From: Elysia marginata
Taxonomy: Eukaryota; Mollusca; Gastropoda; Plakobranchidae
Length of the DNA: 36,707 nt
Assembly (NCBI GenBank): GCA_019649035.1
Contig: BMAT01005384.1
Coordinates: 241,827 to 278,533, forward strand
Direction: 5' to 3'
Shown here: piece by piece, positions 1 to 10,499 of the stretch
Position numbering within the stretch: position 1 is the stretch's first letter
Layout: every line of letters starts with the position of its first letter
Notes under the pieces: generated by a model
Databases searched by the model: none
What the model saw: the letters and a program-made list of their open reading frames with translations, nothing else
What the model was told of the DNA's origin: nothing
Translations under genes and position numbers: made by a program

Positions 1-605
1 CTCACAAATCTTGAAGCAATCTCGTCTTGCTCAGGAATCCTAGGGTGGATGGGACTGAATGTGAGATGAGGTTTGATTTCCGCATAAGAGGACACAAATC
101 CAAATCCAAGGGTCTGGTTTGAATAAAAAAGTTCAGAAAGTCTAAGATTACTTTAAAATTATATCTAAAAATGTATGGTAAATGCAGTACAAGAAAGCCA
201 CATCTGCACCATCCTAGGAAATGCTCTGGGGTCTTTGACAATGTCACAATCCTCTCAGTCTTTAATACAATGTACAAATCACAACTTAGGGAAAGCTCTT
301 AGATGTGTTCTGATTGCCACACATTTGCCTATCTTAAAAAGGAGAGATTGGATACTATAAGATGAATCCAACCAAATTTTTTTCTCCTCACAGTAGAATC
401 TATGTTAGTCAAAAGAATTTTGTTTGTACACAGGAAACTCAATTTAATTTGTCATGTGAAAAAAAATACAGTTGAAGAGAGGGAAATCTTGCACTTTTTT
501 CTCTTTAATTGAAACTAAAACAAGAACGTTTGAATCACTAAAAGAAGGCAGATTCTAAAAATGACAAAAAAATGACAAATAAGGGTTGCTTAAGGAAAAA
601 CTTAC
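1..605. other. Left flank, presumed intron of the minus-strand gene
   Basis: AT-rich DNA with no exon I can support. By position it should be intron of the minus-strand adaptor-mu gene, because a donor site (GTAAG read on the minus strand, bases 605-601) ends the exon at 606. I looked here for the conserved residues that follow the LDE motif in mu subunits and did not find them, so the next exon is outside the window. Confidence 0.4.
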
Positions 606-702
606 CACAATTTCATCCAGCACTTCAAATAAAAGCATTCTGTTGACCGACACGTAAGCCTCATTTACAGTACCAATACAATCCTTCATGGTTTCATATA
701 CA
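606..702 (-). CDS. Adaptor-mu-like gene, exon ending in LDEIV
   Basis: 97-nt exon. On the minus strand it follows TTTTTTATTGGCAG and ends before GTAAG. It is open in one frame, completing an Arg codon shared with the previous exon, then 32 codons including VYETMKDCIG and LLFEVLDEIV. The acceptor, donor and phase (2 nt carried in, phase 0 out) all agree with the neighbouring exon. The next exon should begin with the equivalent of DYGY and is not in the window. Confidence 0.65.
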
Positions 703-2796
703 CTGCCAATAAAAAAGTTTTGAAAATTTTTTGAAGAAATTCAATTTAACAGCTGTTTCTTATTTACTATCAAATATTACAAGATTGTGAGTTCGGTGCA
801 AAGTAAGAGAAGGAAAGAGGTAAGCAAGCAAGAAGAACTGAGAACACATGCAGTCAGTGTGTGAGAAAGGACAGCTTGTCCACCATACTCTAACAATCTG
901 CTTCTTTCAGGGTTTTTACTACCTATGACACATTGCCTCTACAAACTCCTGTGACCTCAGGAAACTTACAGATCTTGACTGTAAACAAAGAAAAAAAGAA
1001 AACCAAAACGACCTTGGACATAAGATGTTTATAACCTAATTCCAAGAAATTTGGGACGCAATAATATCAATGCAATTTGAGTTAGGGAAGAAGGATGACA
1101 GTTCAAAAACTTACTTTTCACTATTACTTAGTTTTAGTCATTTAAACTCAAATAAAAAAAAAAATTAAAATATACAAATCATACCTCACCCACAGGAACT
1201 TTTAATAATAAAAAATGATTGTTCAAATACAATGAAAGTTTTTGAATGCTTATGAGATTCCTTTATAATCAGAAAACTGTGATCTTCTCAGAAAGAAACT
1301 TGTAAGAAATAGGAAGAAATAATTACTTTTTGTATGAACTATGACCTTCAGGTCTTGAACAAAGAAGCTTGAAATAAAGTAATAACTTTTTTTTAACACT
1401 GTGAAATGAAGACTATCAAATGGGAGGAATCTGTAGGGTGCAATTTGGTGAGAAGTGAATGTTCATACTGTCTGTTTTGAAACAAAATGTAGCAGGTATC
1501 ATTCAGCTTTTTAACTAAGCTTGACCTGTAGACCCCAAGATGGCTATGGAAAAAAAACAAACAACAAAAGCTTGTATTGAGATTGACTTCAGGATAAATT
1601 ATATTATGGTACCCTGAAGATGTACTATTTGATGGATAGACTATTATGTCTCTGAAAATTTCCAACCAAATTTGTGCAAAATTTTAATCATACTAATGAC
1701 ACTTAAATGAGCGATATAAAAATTGTAACAAACAAATGTAAGAATTATATACTTGTTAGTGGAATCTTACAATTAAAATACCTGACGAAAATAGTTTGCT
1801 CTTGTTTACCCTTAAATTAACTTTATATTTTAATATTGAGGGAAAAAGGAAAAAAAAAGTACCGTTGCAAAAAATCTAAGCGAACAACTGTTGATATAGG
1901 TGTATCTCTCTGTGGGCTTGGATGAGCAGCGACAATAAATACATCATTCTCGCTTAGGAAGAAAATGTCCACAGTCTCATCTCTCTGGAAAATAAAACTT
2001 ATATTTATAAAATTGATATCATTAAGTTATACTGGTATAAATAATAATTTTATCAAAATAAAAAAGGAAGAAATAACAAAAAAGCTGTACTGTATGTGGG
2101 CATATGCAATATCGATATTACTTGTAAATCTACCAAAATAAAATTTGTCTCATGTCCAGGGTGAAAGAGTCACATGTCACAATTTTTGCATTCAAGAACG
2201 TTGTCCTTTAGAACAGAACATTTTTCTAAGGTCCCAAATGTAAAAAATAAATTCATGAAACTATCATAGTATCAATACATTGTAGGAAGATGTCAAATAT
2301 TTGTTGATTTAAAATATAACTAAAAAGATTAATGAAAATAGACCTTTAAAATTAAACTGCATTTTCTCTAGAAAGGAATTTCTGACTTCCGACTCATTCA
2401 CCTTGAACACAAGACACTTTTAGTTTCTTCTCAAACTGTTGTCAAAATGAACAATACAATTTTTAATTAGAATATCTAAACACATGAAAGTCTATCCCAA
2501 TTAATTTTTACAGGTTTTCGCAGGCATAGGCAATTTTTCTTAGGCTTTTATTAATAAAGAAAACAATTTCATAGCTAATTTTTGTTACTTTACTTCTTAC
2601 ATTAAAACGAATCTATTTTTTTAATTTTATACAACACATTTTAATCTGAACTCTGATTGACATCAGAATCAAAACCAAACATTCCGATGATTTATACTCA
2701 CAAAAAATGGATTCAGATTTTTTTTACCAACTGCTTTGAGGTGCTTGGAAAATAAGCTGTGAGCTTTACCAACAGGAAGATCTTGCAGTGCTTTGC
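606..2796 (-). CDS. Adaptor-complex mu subunit, longin domain (AP-4 mu-like), partial
   Basis: Three minus-strand exons (2796-2702, 1984-1863, 702-606) join in consistent phase into about 104 residues. In order they contain QDLPVGKAHSLFSKHLKAV, then VDIFFLSENDVFIVAA, then KDCIGTVNEAYVSVNR and LLFEVLDEIV. The layout matches the N-terminal longin-like domain of clathrin-adaptor mu subunits: a basic helix, a hydrophobic beta hairpin, a leucine-rich helix, and a final helix that in AP mu proteins reads roughly YELLDEVLDYG. The final helix and the preceding KD-x-x-G-x-x-N-E stretch fit AP-4 mu better than AP-1, AP-2 or AP-3 mu, but the protein is divergent. AP-4 sorts cargo at the trans-Golgi network. 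The start codon exon and the mu-homology domain are not in view. The gene is divergently oriented to AKT. Family call fairly good; paralogue call tentative. Confidence 0.6.
703..1862. other. Intron of the minus-strand gene
   Basis: AT-rich sequence between two supported minus-strand exons, with matching GT...AG ends and compatible phases. No further exon, RNA gene or organised repeat was seen inside. Short open frames here have no recognisable domain. Confidence 0.5.
1863..1984 (-). CDS. Adaptor-mu-like gene, beta-hairpin exon
   Basis: 122-nt exon after TTTATTTTCCAG on the minus strand, with donor GTACTT. It begins in phase 0 and leaves two bases, which join to the first base of the next exon to make Arg. 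It encodes ETVDIFFLSENDVFIVAA, then RDTPISTVVRLDFLQR. The hydrophobic strand pair followed by a leucine-containing helix is typical of the middle of a mu longin domain. The segment HPSPQRDTP makes the loop longer than in most mu proteins. Confidence 0.62.
1985..2701. other. Intron of the minus-strand gene with a short dispersed-repeat fragment
   Basis: AT-rich. The only structure I see is at 2146-2175, TGTCTCATGTCCAGGG followed by a GAGTCACA block. This resembles the repeat at 36572-36602 and, over its first 13 bases, the one at 13492. The rest shows nothing supportable. Confidence 0.4.
2702..2796 (-). CDS. Adaptor-mu-like gene, most upstream exon seen
   Basis: Open frame on the minus strand ending at a strong donor (GTGAGT) in phase 0, matching the phase-0 start of the next exon. 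It encodes KALQDLPVGKAHSLFSKHLK then NLNPFF, placed like the YKDFR...ELFYRKL part of AP-4 mu. The 5' boundary at 2796 (acceptor TTAACTGAG) is my choice because an in-frame stop lies at 2800-2798. The acceptor is weak, so the exact start is uncertain. The exon with the initiator Met was not recognised. Confidence 0.5.
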
Positions 2797-3244
2797 CTCA
2801 GTTAAGAATGATACCATAGATTATAAGTGTAATTTCCTGTTTCATAACTATGTATAAATATTTTCACACAGCTCCTAATTTATGGAACAGAGGTGGGCAC
2901 TACTTGTGAAAAAAAAATTCTGAGATCAGGGTGTACATTATATAACATTATACAGCATTGCTTCAGCTATTAAATAGTTTAAAGTTTGCTGATGCAATTC
3001 ACATAAACAGAGCAAGTAAACTCAATACAGCAGTAAGATTTGCTTTTCCATAAGGAATTTACTTGCAAAAATTTTTGTTTTCAAATGAGTAGTGTATATC
3101 CAGATCAGGATTTTTATTTAAAATGGAAAAAAAACCTGAATTCAGGAAAAATCCTGAAGATGCCCGTCCCTGAAGGTGGTTGCTGTCCTCCTAATGGTGC
3201 ACTTAGCAAACAGGAAAAGAAGCACTTGATCTAATAACACAATA

Positions 3245-3930
3245 CTTATTAAGCTTGCTGATGATTCAACCATTCAAGGCTTACAGTGTGACTCCAAAGA
3301 TTGTTATTTTGAAGAAGTCGAATGTTTTCTCGGTTGGTTAGAGAAAAATTTTCTCATGTTAAATGTTAAGAAAAGAAAAGGAATGACTAATGACTTTAGA
3401 ATAGAACCCTATGCGCCAGCTTGAAATTGATGAAGAGTTTGTTGAAACCATTGGCTCTCACAAGCATTTGGATTTTACTTTTGCAATAAACTAAACTGGC
3501 ATACCCATGTTGATGTTTTATGCAACAAGTTGAACAGGAGGTTGTTTTTCCTTAAAAAGTTGAAGTCTTTTCATGTGAATGAAAGCATTCCAAAAACTTT
3601 CTATCAAGCTCTCATTCAAAGTTTCATTACATTTGGCATAAGTTGTTGGGGAGGGAACAGCACCGACGGGGACAAACAAAGAATAATCAGATCCATAAAA
3701 CTATAAAAAAGGCTGGAAAAATTGTGGATGAGGAGCTGCCATTTTTAAACCATCAATATAAAAAAACACTCCATGACCAAAGCATTAAATATATAGCAAA
3801 TGACCCATGTCAACCTCTTTGGCATGCATATCAGATTTCAGGAAGATCAGGAAGATTTATTACTATCCATAGTGAAACAGATTGTTACAAAGATCTTTTG
3901 TTCTGGCAACATCTCGAAAATTGGTGGAAT
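3245..3930 (+). pseudogene. Decayed non-LTR retrotransposon, 3' part of reverse transcriptase
   Basis: The conceptual translation reads like the C-terminal half of a LINE reverse transcriptase. A degraded YADD box, LIKLADDSTIQGLQ, sits at 3245-3286. Next come a GWLEKNFLMLNVKK block, then NWHTHVDVLCNKLNRRLFFL and TFYQALIQSFITFGISCWGG. After a frame change near 3700 come KKAGKIVDEELPFL and IANDPCQPLWHAYQ. These are the post-catalytic and thumb-like blocks typical of CR1/L2/Rex-type elements. A stop near 3421, stop codons near 3490 and the frame change show it is dead. The 5' part of the RT, the endonuclease and a clear 3' tail were not found. It lies upstream of the minus-strand gene's known exons, in the intergenic region or one of its introns. 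Confidence 0.75.
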
Positions 3931-5301
3931 GAAAAACCGCAAGTAACTGTTAATTTCAAGGCTTTGCTATGCATTTATTATGTCTGTCAATTTATGGCCA
4001 TAAGAAGAAATATGGAAGAGGTGAGGACAAGAGTGAGAGAGCGAGAGTGAGAGAGAAACTTGCTTCTGTCGTAAATGTATGTCGTTTATCAATTAGTTTT
4101 GATGATATAATGTAAGTAAGTATGTTTAGTGAGTTTTGTGCTTGAGTGTAAACCAAAATTTTTGAACTATACGCTATTTATTTCAACACTATTGTCATTG
4201 CAAAATTTTCAGTAATGGATGTTATGTTAGACAGAGCTTCAGGCCAAGTCCTCTTTCAATCAGATATATTCCCATGCAGAGGTGAAGCTTTTTTTTGGAA
4301 TTGGAATTGCTGAACTAGTTCTACCAACAATACAATAGGTTGAGAAAAAAAAGATTTAACTTTAAGGTAGGTTTCAATTCAAAACGTTTTATAACTTTTT
4401 ACTTGGTCTAAACGCAAATCAAACTAATCTTAAATACAACCTGTGAAGTTTTCATGTTCTTCAACTTCTTGTAACCACAGGAAAAACCCAGGATAAGAAA
4501 TATTCAAGGATACATCTTTTATGCACCAGAATGCTACATTGGCTGTCCAGAACCATTATCTCTGAGATGCAGCCAAGGGTCGCATTACTGATATGTTCTA
4601 CTGGCGATGGTCTTTGCCAAGGTAAAGCAGGAGCTATGCTGGATTCAGTGCCGGAAGGACTGAGAGCAATAGACCCAACTATGCATGGATCCATGGCCTG
4701 TTACCCACTTCTATTGAGAATGCCTGAAAATGTACAACATTATACATTATTTAAAAAAAAAATGGATATAATTTTATGCAAAACAATATATACTTGTTCT
4801 TATTCTTAACTCAAGACGATCATTTAGAAGGATAAAGATTGCCTTCTTGACGAAAAGAACCTCCGGAAACATGCTTTGTTTATTTCTCTCACTCCAACGG
4901 ACCTCAACCTACAATCTAAGCATATTGAATTGAGTTACAGTCTATGCAGGTTGGTTAGTTTGTTGAATTTAGAGCCTGTATAGAGTTTCAAATGTAAAAC
5001 CAAATGGTACACTGAACCATGCTGTCAAGAGGTTTATGATGTTACCAAACAATAAAATATTTCAAAATTTTGAGAACATAACACTTCACAACAATCTTTC
5101 ATTACGACAATTACTCTTCAGAAACTGACAAGTGTCCTGTTTCGATCCTAAAAGTTGATTTTTATGAAAAATTGCCTTTGATAAGTAATTATCAATATAA
5201 ACTAACATTTTTGTGTACATCTAGCATTTTCACAACAAGCGTTATGTCCGATAGACCACAAATCTAGACGGTACACTTAGAATCTATGAATTAATAGATA
5301 G
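3931..5301. other. Unassigned AT-rich DNA with one GC-richer open segment
   Basis: Mostly AT-rich sequence without a recognised gene. One segment, about 4490-4720, is clearly richer in G+C than its surroundings and open on the + strand from 4531 to 4806, with residues such as SRTIISEMQPRVALLICS. I do not recognise the product. It is preceded by an acceptor-like TTCTTGTAACCACAG, so an exon of an unknown transcript or a transposon fragment are both possible. Confidence 0.25.
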
Positions 5302-5387
5302 ACCTAAATTTTTTACTATAGGTCCGTCAGACCTCCTGCAGGTAACCTAAATTTTTTACTATAGGTCCGTCAGACCTCCTGCAGGTA
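5302..5387. repeat. Exact tandem dimer, 43-bp unit
   Basis: Two adjacent identical copies, 5302-5344 and 5345-5387, each starting ACCTAAATTTTTTACTATAG and ending CCTCCTGCAGGTA. Each unit holds a small inverted motif (AGGTC ... GACCT). Perfect identity suggests a recent duplication or an assembly artefact. Confidence 0.9.
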
Positions 5388-5633
5388 AAGTTCATCGCTA
5401 ATCGGGAAGATAGTCATTTCGAAGGTAAAGTAGCTAAAGCAAAAGTGTCCACTTTTTAGGCCTATAAAAACACTTCATTTTTTTATATAACCAAGAACTA
5501 CACAAAAGCGTGTAGCATGACACAGCTCAAACTATCTATCATTTTCTATGATATCTCTACAATAATTTTTAAACATAAAACAAGCTTTTATTCTGGAAAA
5601 GTACTAAACCTAGACTTGTTTTCATGGTAGCGT

Positions 5634-6789
5634 TATTAATTGCTACAGAGTGAGGATGTAACAATTAACGCGCTGTTAATAGCTGCAGATAGAAGATGTA
5701 ACATGACGTTAATTGCTACAGAGTAAAGACATCTAAATTTAGCACTTGAGATTAAATAGGGCAATCTGATTGGCCGCCCCGTCAATTATCTTCGTTACTC
5801 TGACCTCTCACTCAAAACTGGCTTGCTCCTGCTTCAAACTCAACTTCATTCATTTTTTCCTTCTCTCTCTCTCTCCCTCTTAATTTTAGCCTGGTTTCTA
5901 AACTTCATCTTCTTCCTTTCTCTCTTTCTTGATTGTAAAATAGTTTTTTTTTCTTCTTCTCCTCCTTCTTGCTTTCTCTCCAACCTATCCCAATCTAGAA
6001 TCTAGATTTACATTTATACATGTATCTAGACCCACACCTGATTAATCTGGAACTTGTAAGTTCTCCTTTCAATTATAATTAAGAAATCTAGAAAAAGTCA
6101 TGTTTTTATATCTATCCTTTCTGATCTAAAATCCAAATTTTGTCTCTTCTACCTACTTTTCACAGTTACTCTCTCTCTCTCTCTCCCTCTATCTCTCTCT
6201 TTTTTTATAATATCCGCTCTCTTTTTCTACCTATCGATCTAGTCTAGATCTAAAGCCAAAGCCTTGTTTTTTTATTCTCTAAGTTGCTCTGGTTTAGATC
6301 TAGACATCATTCGGTAAAATTTATGGTCCTCAGGCTTATTTTTAAAGAGTTCAAGAAAGCATGTCTAAAATTTTCTGTGCAGTCACATGTGATTTCAAAA
6401 TCATGCTAATGAAAACTAGTCAGCCTGTAACAGTAAAGGCAAAAAGAATGTGTAAAACGAGACAACACAAAAAATCACCTTGTCATGGCATAGCGTACAT
6501 AAGACAATTGAATTTAACTTTAAGGCTTTAAAAAACAAAACAAAAATTTTTTCTATATATATGTACACAGTTCTCAACCCTGTCACAGTTGGGATGAATC
6601 TGGTGGACTGACGGTGAACTAAAGGTGTGAAGGAATCAGACAAAGAACTGAGACATACTCGACAATACAAGACAAATTTTTGTTTTGAATCTTTGCCTTT
6701 GGAAATAGAAGAGCTCCTCTCACCCTGTAGCAATTAACGACACATTAAGTATGATTAACTGTTACATCGCCACTCTGTAGCAATTAACA
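5634..6789. mobile_element. Candidate foldback element with repeated inverted ends
   Basis: The left end (about 5634-5668) reads TAATTGCTACAGAGTG then GATGTAACAATTAA. The reverse complement of the right end (6789-6754) reads TTAATTGCTACAGAGTG then GATGTAACAGTTAA. Each side also has an inner copy of the core: CGTTAATTGCTACAGAGT at 5707-5724 on the left, and its near complement at 6726-6740 on the right. The ends are therefore inverted repeats that each contain a direct repeat. The interior is pyrimidine-rich with no transposase. This is consistent with a non-autonomous foldback or MITE-like element; target-site duplications were not resolved. Confidence 0.55.
5838..6235. repeat. Pyrimidine-rich tract with CT microsatellite
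   Basis: Long run dominated by C and T on the + strand, including a (CT)n stretch at 6169-6200. The open frame 5823-6005 inside it is low-complexity Leu/Ser/Phe and is a consequence of the base bias, not a gene. Confidence 0.8.
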
Positions 6790-9380
6790 CCTATTTTTAT
6801 TGGGTTGATGAGAGCATGATCTGGACTAACATTTGGGACAGCCTCATCTCTATTCTAGAATCTAGATAGGCTACCATCTAGATCTTGGTATTATTGCACT
6901 CTAACTAGTCTAACAGTAACACTCAACTCACACCCAACTGACCTAGGCATCTTTTTCTGATTGACTTTCTATATAACTGAATACAAATTGGAAAGTTTTA
7001 ATCATTGCAAATTTTGAGAGATATTTTTCTTTTTTGTTTCTGGGCTTTTCACTACCCGGGTAGATCTCTATAAATGTTTTGTTTGAGAGGGACAAAACTC
7101 CAGATTTCATGCCTTCATTTCGTCCAAGAATGGGTGTTAGAGTGCAATTTTTACGGCATCTATCCAGACTAACCTGAGTATGATTTGATAAATTTTTAGC
7201 CGAAAACAACTTTTTAGCTGCACAGCAAGGCAGATTTGTGAGCGTCAGCGCCAACCGGACTTTAGGCGAAGCACTTGGTCAATCATGTAGATTAGTGATC
7301 TCATCTAATCTAAGCGAAACATTCCACTTCTAGGCTAGATCTAGAATCTAGGCCTATGCCATAGAAAAATGATCTATTATTTTAGGAGCCCTAAGAAAGG
7401 CAAGGACCCCTAGAGAAAATCATGTAATATTGTAAATACATGTACATGTAATGAAGAGTTGAAGACCAATCGTATTAAAAAACATCCGGGTCGACCTAGG
7501 GGTTCGACTAAGCTGAACCATGCTGAATTCAGGGTCAATGACCTCAAGTCTCGTAATGGACGTGAAAAATAGTAAATGAACGAGACAGGGAAGAGCTAGG
7601 CTAGTGAGCAACAATCCCAACACCAACATTGAATCAGAGGACCACTGTATACGTAACATTCTAGCAGACAAAATAACAAACAATGTGGCCCTAATACGGT
7701 ATTGTTTTCCTCTTCAAATTTGTAATGATTATTTGATCTCACCCTGGACACACATCAGACAAAATAGAATCGAGATCAAGATCTCTAGATTCTAGATCTA
7801 TGATTTAGATATAGATCTAGATCTAGATTAGATTCTAGATCAAAATCAAGATTGGCTATTTCATTTTCAGTTGCATGGCTTAATTAAATGTAATTTAATC
7901 TATCTATATATTCAATTTCCCTTGATCTACTAGATTAGATCTAGTTCTAGATTAGAGTCTAAGAATCTAGATCTTGAAATCTCGAATAGATTTTAATTTT
8001 GGGCATTTCTTCTTCGTCTGTTAAAACACTTATTAAAAGTAAAACATTTTGTTTTCATTCAATGAAAGTTTATAGGCTACGTAGGTTTATACAGAAAATG
8101 CTGTTAAAATTTAAAGCAGCGGCTGCTACTATATATTTAGATCTAGGTCTAAGTAAATGCTTTGAGGAAAAAACGATCGATTTGGATGGTAGTCACTTTC
8201 AAATTAACTTCCAACAATGGTTTGACCTAAATCTGCCTATTGGTGCGCAAATGCCGGAATGGTGTAAAAATTCTAATGTCGTATTTAAGCAGACCCTACC
8301 TGGTCAATTATTATTTTGCGCAAAATAATTGTCAATACTGAGTATTCACAATTAAATCGACCTTGCCAAAGCTATATTGAAGAATTGCGCAATTGTATTG
8401 ATGGAATCAAAATCTGCTTGATATTTTCTTGCTCAATTACTACCCATAGTACACAAGAGAAGATGTAAAAAAACAACTGAACTCTAACACTACAGAACAA
8501 ATTCTTGTTGTTTTTTCTATCAGGGGTGCAACCATTTGCAATAGCTCATAATATGACTCAACATCCATGCATAGAAAATTTTTTTAAGCAACTGGCTCAT
8601 CATGGCTCAGTTCACTTTGCAATTTGGTGTGGCCAAATGTTGGATGCTTCAGGAACAATTCCATTGACCACTGCACATTTTCTTCATGGAGCATCGTTTT
8701 CATTTTCTACCGCTTGGTCAAAGTCGCCCATCCTTCTTCAACGAACCCCAAGGCCAAAAGGAACTTGTTTTTTGCGCAACTCAATTGTCAATTATATTGA
8801 CCGTGCGTGGACAACAAAATATTGTCAATCATATTGTGCAACCAGATTTGTGCAATATAGTTGATCATGTAGGGTCTGCTTCAGGGCATTTTTTTTTAAG
8901 CAGCGTAATATTATTTTGTTCCTATCAAGTCAAACAACGATTTTAAAATGGCTTGTGCAGTCTGCAAGAAGGAAGCAGTAGAAAGTTTCCTAAGTTGTAA
9001 AATAGATTTATGTCAGATTATATTTAATCATTAGAGTAGTCTTATGGCTTTCTCCTAGAAAGTAGAAAATCGCGAAATTATGTCAGTCGCAAAGGCCACA
9101 ATAAAAAAAACGTTTCAAAGTCATAGATTTAGGCCTAATATTGTATTAAAGTGAACTCTAGAATATGGAAAAAAAAGCGAATTTAAATTTCATGATGTGT
9201 TTTTAGAATCATGATTTAGTTTAACCTTACCACAGATACTTTATGAGCCATTCTTTAGATCACTACACATCTGCTTTTAAAAAGCAAGGATTTTTGATAG
9301 TTGTGTATAGTGCTTGAATTCTTTTTTTATTGTCTATACCTGAATTTCGGGCTTACGAAATTCAGTAGATCCTAGATCAG
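5990..9380. repeat. AGATCTAGA-rich low-complexity zone
   Basis: Motifs built from TCTAGA, AGATCT and CTAGAT recur throughout, densest at 7780-7842 and 7924-7975, with others near 5995, 6240, 6297, 6853, 7333 and 9370. Each core is palindromic. The motif is irregularly spaced and is not a clean tandem array. Elsewhere in the window it is rare. Between 6790 and 8286 I see no supportable gene. Confidence 0.65.
8287..8881. mobile_element. Candidate inverted-repeat transposon, about 595 bp
   Basis: The left end AAGCAGACCCTACCTGGTCA (8287-8306) matches the reverse complement of the right end (AAGCAGACCCTACATGATCA, reading back from 8881), with similarity running on to about 29 bp. Further in, both arms carry TTGCGCAA or TTGCACAA motifs. 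The open frame at 8505-8864 lies inside but matches no transposase I recognise. No target-site duplication is obvious. Likely a non-autonomous DNA element. Confidence 0.55.
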
Positions 9381-10315
9381 ATAGATATGTTTGAAATTGT
9401 TATAAATGGGTTCTACTTTTAGTGAAACAAAATATATGATAAAACAAATGTAGTTCAAATTTGGAGGTTTTTTTCTTGCGGTTGTTTGAAGAAAAGTTAA
9501 GTTTTTGCAAGTGTAATTCTGACAAGCACAGTACTTTACTAAAATGTGGTATTTTTAATTTTATATGTTCGGGGCTGTGACGCCATTCAAAATGCCTACC
9601 AATCAAAAGCTTGCATTTTCTACGTTATACATACATGTGCAAACGGAAATTAGATTTGCCCAATGATATCAGAGACGACAAGAGTTGTAGTTTAGGGCAT
9701 TGTGTAAGGCAGGCAAAATCTAGTTGCAACACAAACTTTTCACGTTGTCTCAAAGACTACATTAGTACTACATCACCAAACTAGTTTCATTTTAACACGA
9801 AACAGACGGTTATGAGTAGAATTGCACTATTTTTTGGGTTGCAAAACAGGTTTTACGCGACTTTGGTCTAATTTACCGCTGTAAGGCTAAACGGTTTCAT
9901 AACCACCTGGTTTTGCTGGATAACTGAGGTTAGTCCAGAAGAATCCGTATTTTTCATTCAGTATCGGTTAATAGGTTACGAGAGACTGTTGTAGATAACT
10001 CGGAACATGATAAATTTATGACTTATAGCTGTATTTGGGTGAAATGTCTTACGAGCGGCGCAGAATTTAGAATGAATATGTAAATTTTGTTGACTTAAAT
10101 AGAATGTTGAAAGTTACACCATTTGCTGATACTGACTGCTCATGGGGCCTTTCTGGTTAGATGATTTTTTAGGAGTTGCGTTTTTTTTTTTTTCAACAAA
10201 TAAACTCTTGAAAACTTGATGAGAGGTCCCCAAAGTAACTTTTTATGTGACTGCTTATTTCTCACAATTTGATAGAACTGTTTTATCACTGGGTATAAAA
10301 TTAAGACTTAGCAAG
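9381..10315. other. No gene seen
   Basis: AT-rich DNA with scattered short inverted motifs and a T-run near 10181. No domain, RNA gene or ordered repeat could be supported. The regulatory region shared with the divergent minus-strand gene may be in this general area, but no promoter element can be assigned. Confidence 0.4.
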
Positions 10316-10420
10316 GGTGGCACCACTATGTGGAAATCCTTCCGTACTGGTAATTTAAGCTTAGAATCATAAGGTGGCACCCCTCTGGAAATCCTTCTGG
10401 CGGTAGCTTAGATTCAATGC
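10316..10420. repeat. Imperfect direct duplication, about 50-bp unit
   Basis: Two neighbouring copies sharing GGTGGCACC and TGGAAATCCTTC, then a diverged GGTA...CTTAGA segment: about 10316-10370 and 10372-10420. Divergent enough to be old. Confidence 0.6.
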
Positions 10421-10499
10421 AGCACCTAGAAGTAGAACATCCCCACCATCAGTACATGATTATCATTATGAGAAAACATAATTCAAATGATACTGTGTT

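Noticed and set aside
2..277. 91-residue open frame on the minus strand
   Set aside because: No domain, no exon-like splice sites, and it does not carry the residues expected next in the adaptor-mu gene.
6416..7254. Minus-strand open frames of about 100 residues
   Set aside because: Residue content is random-looking, they overlap the foldback element and the AGATCTAGA zone, and no conserved motif is visible.
7999..8328. 109-residue open frame
   Set aside because: Runs into the left end of the inverted-repeat element at 8287 and shows no recognisable domain.
8505..8864. Possible transposase in the 8287-8881 element
   Set aside because: Too short, with no DDE-like or HTH signature; more likely a chance frame.
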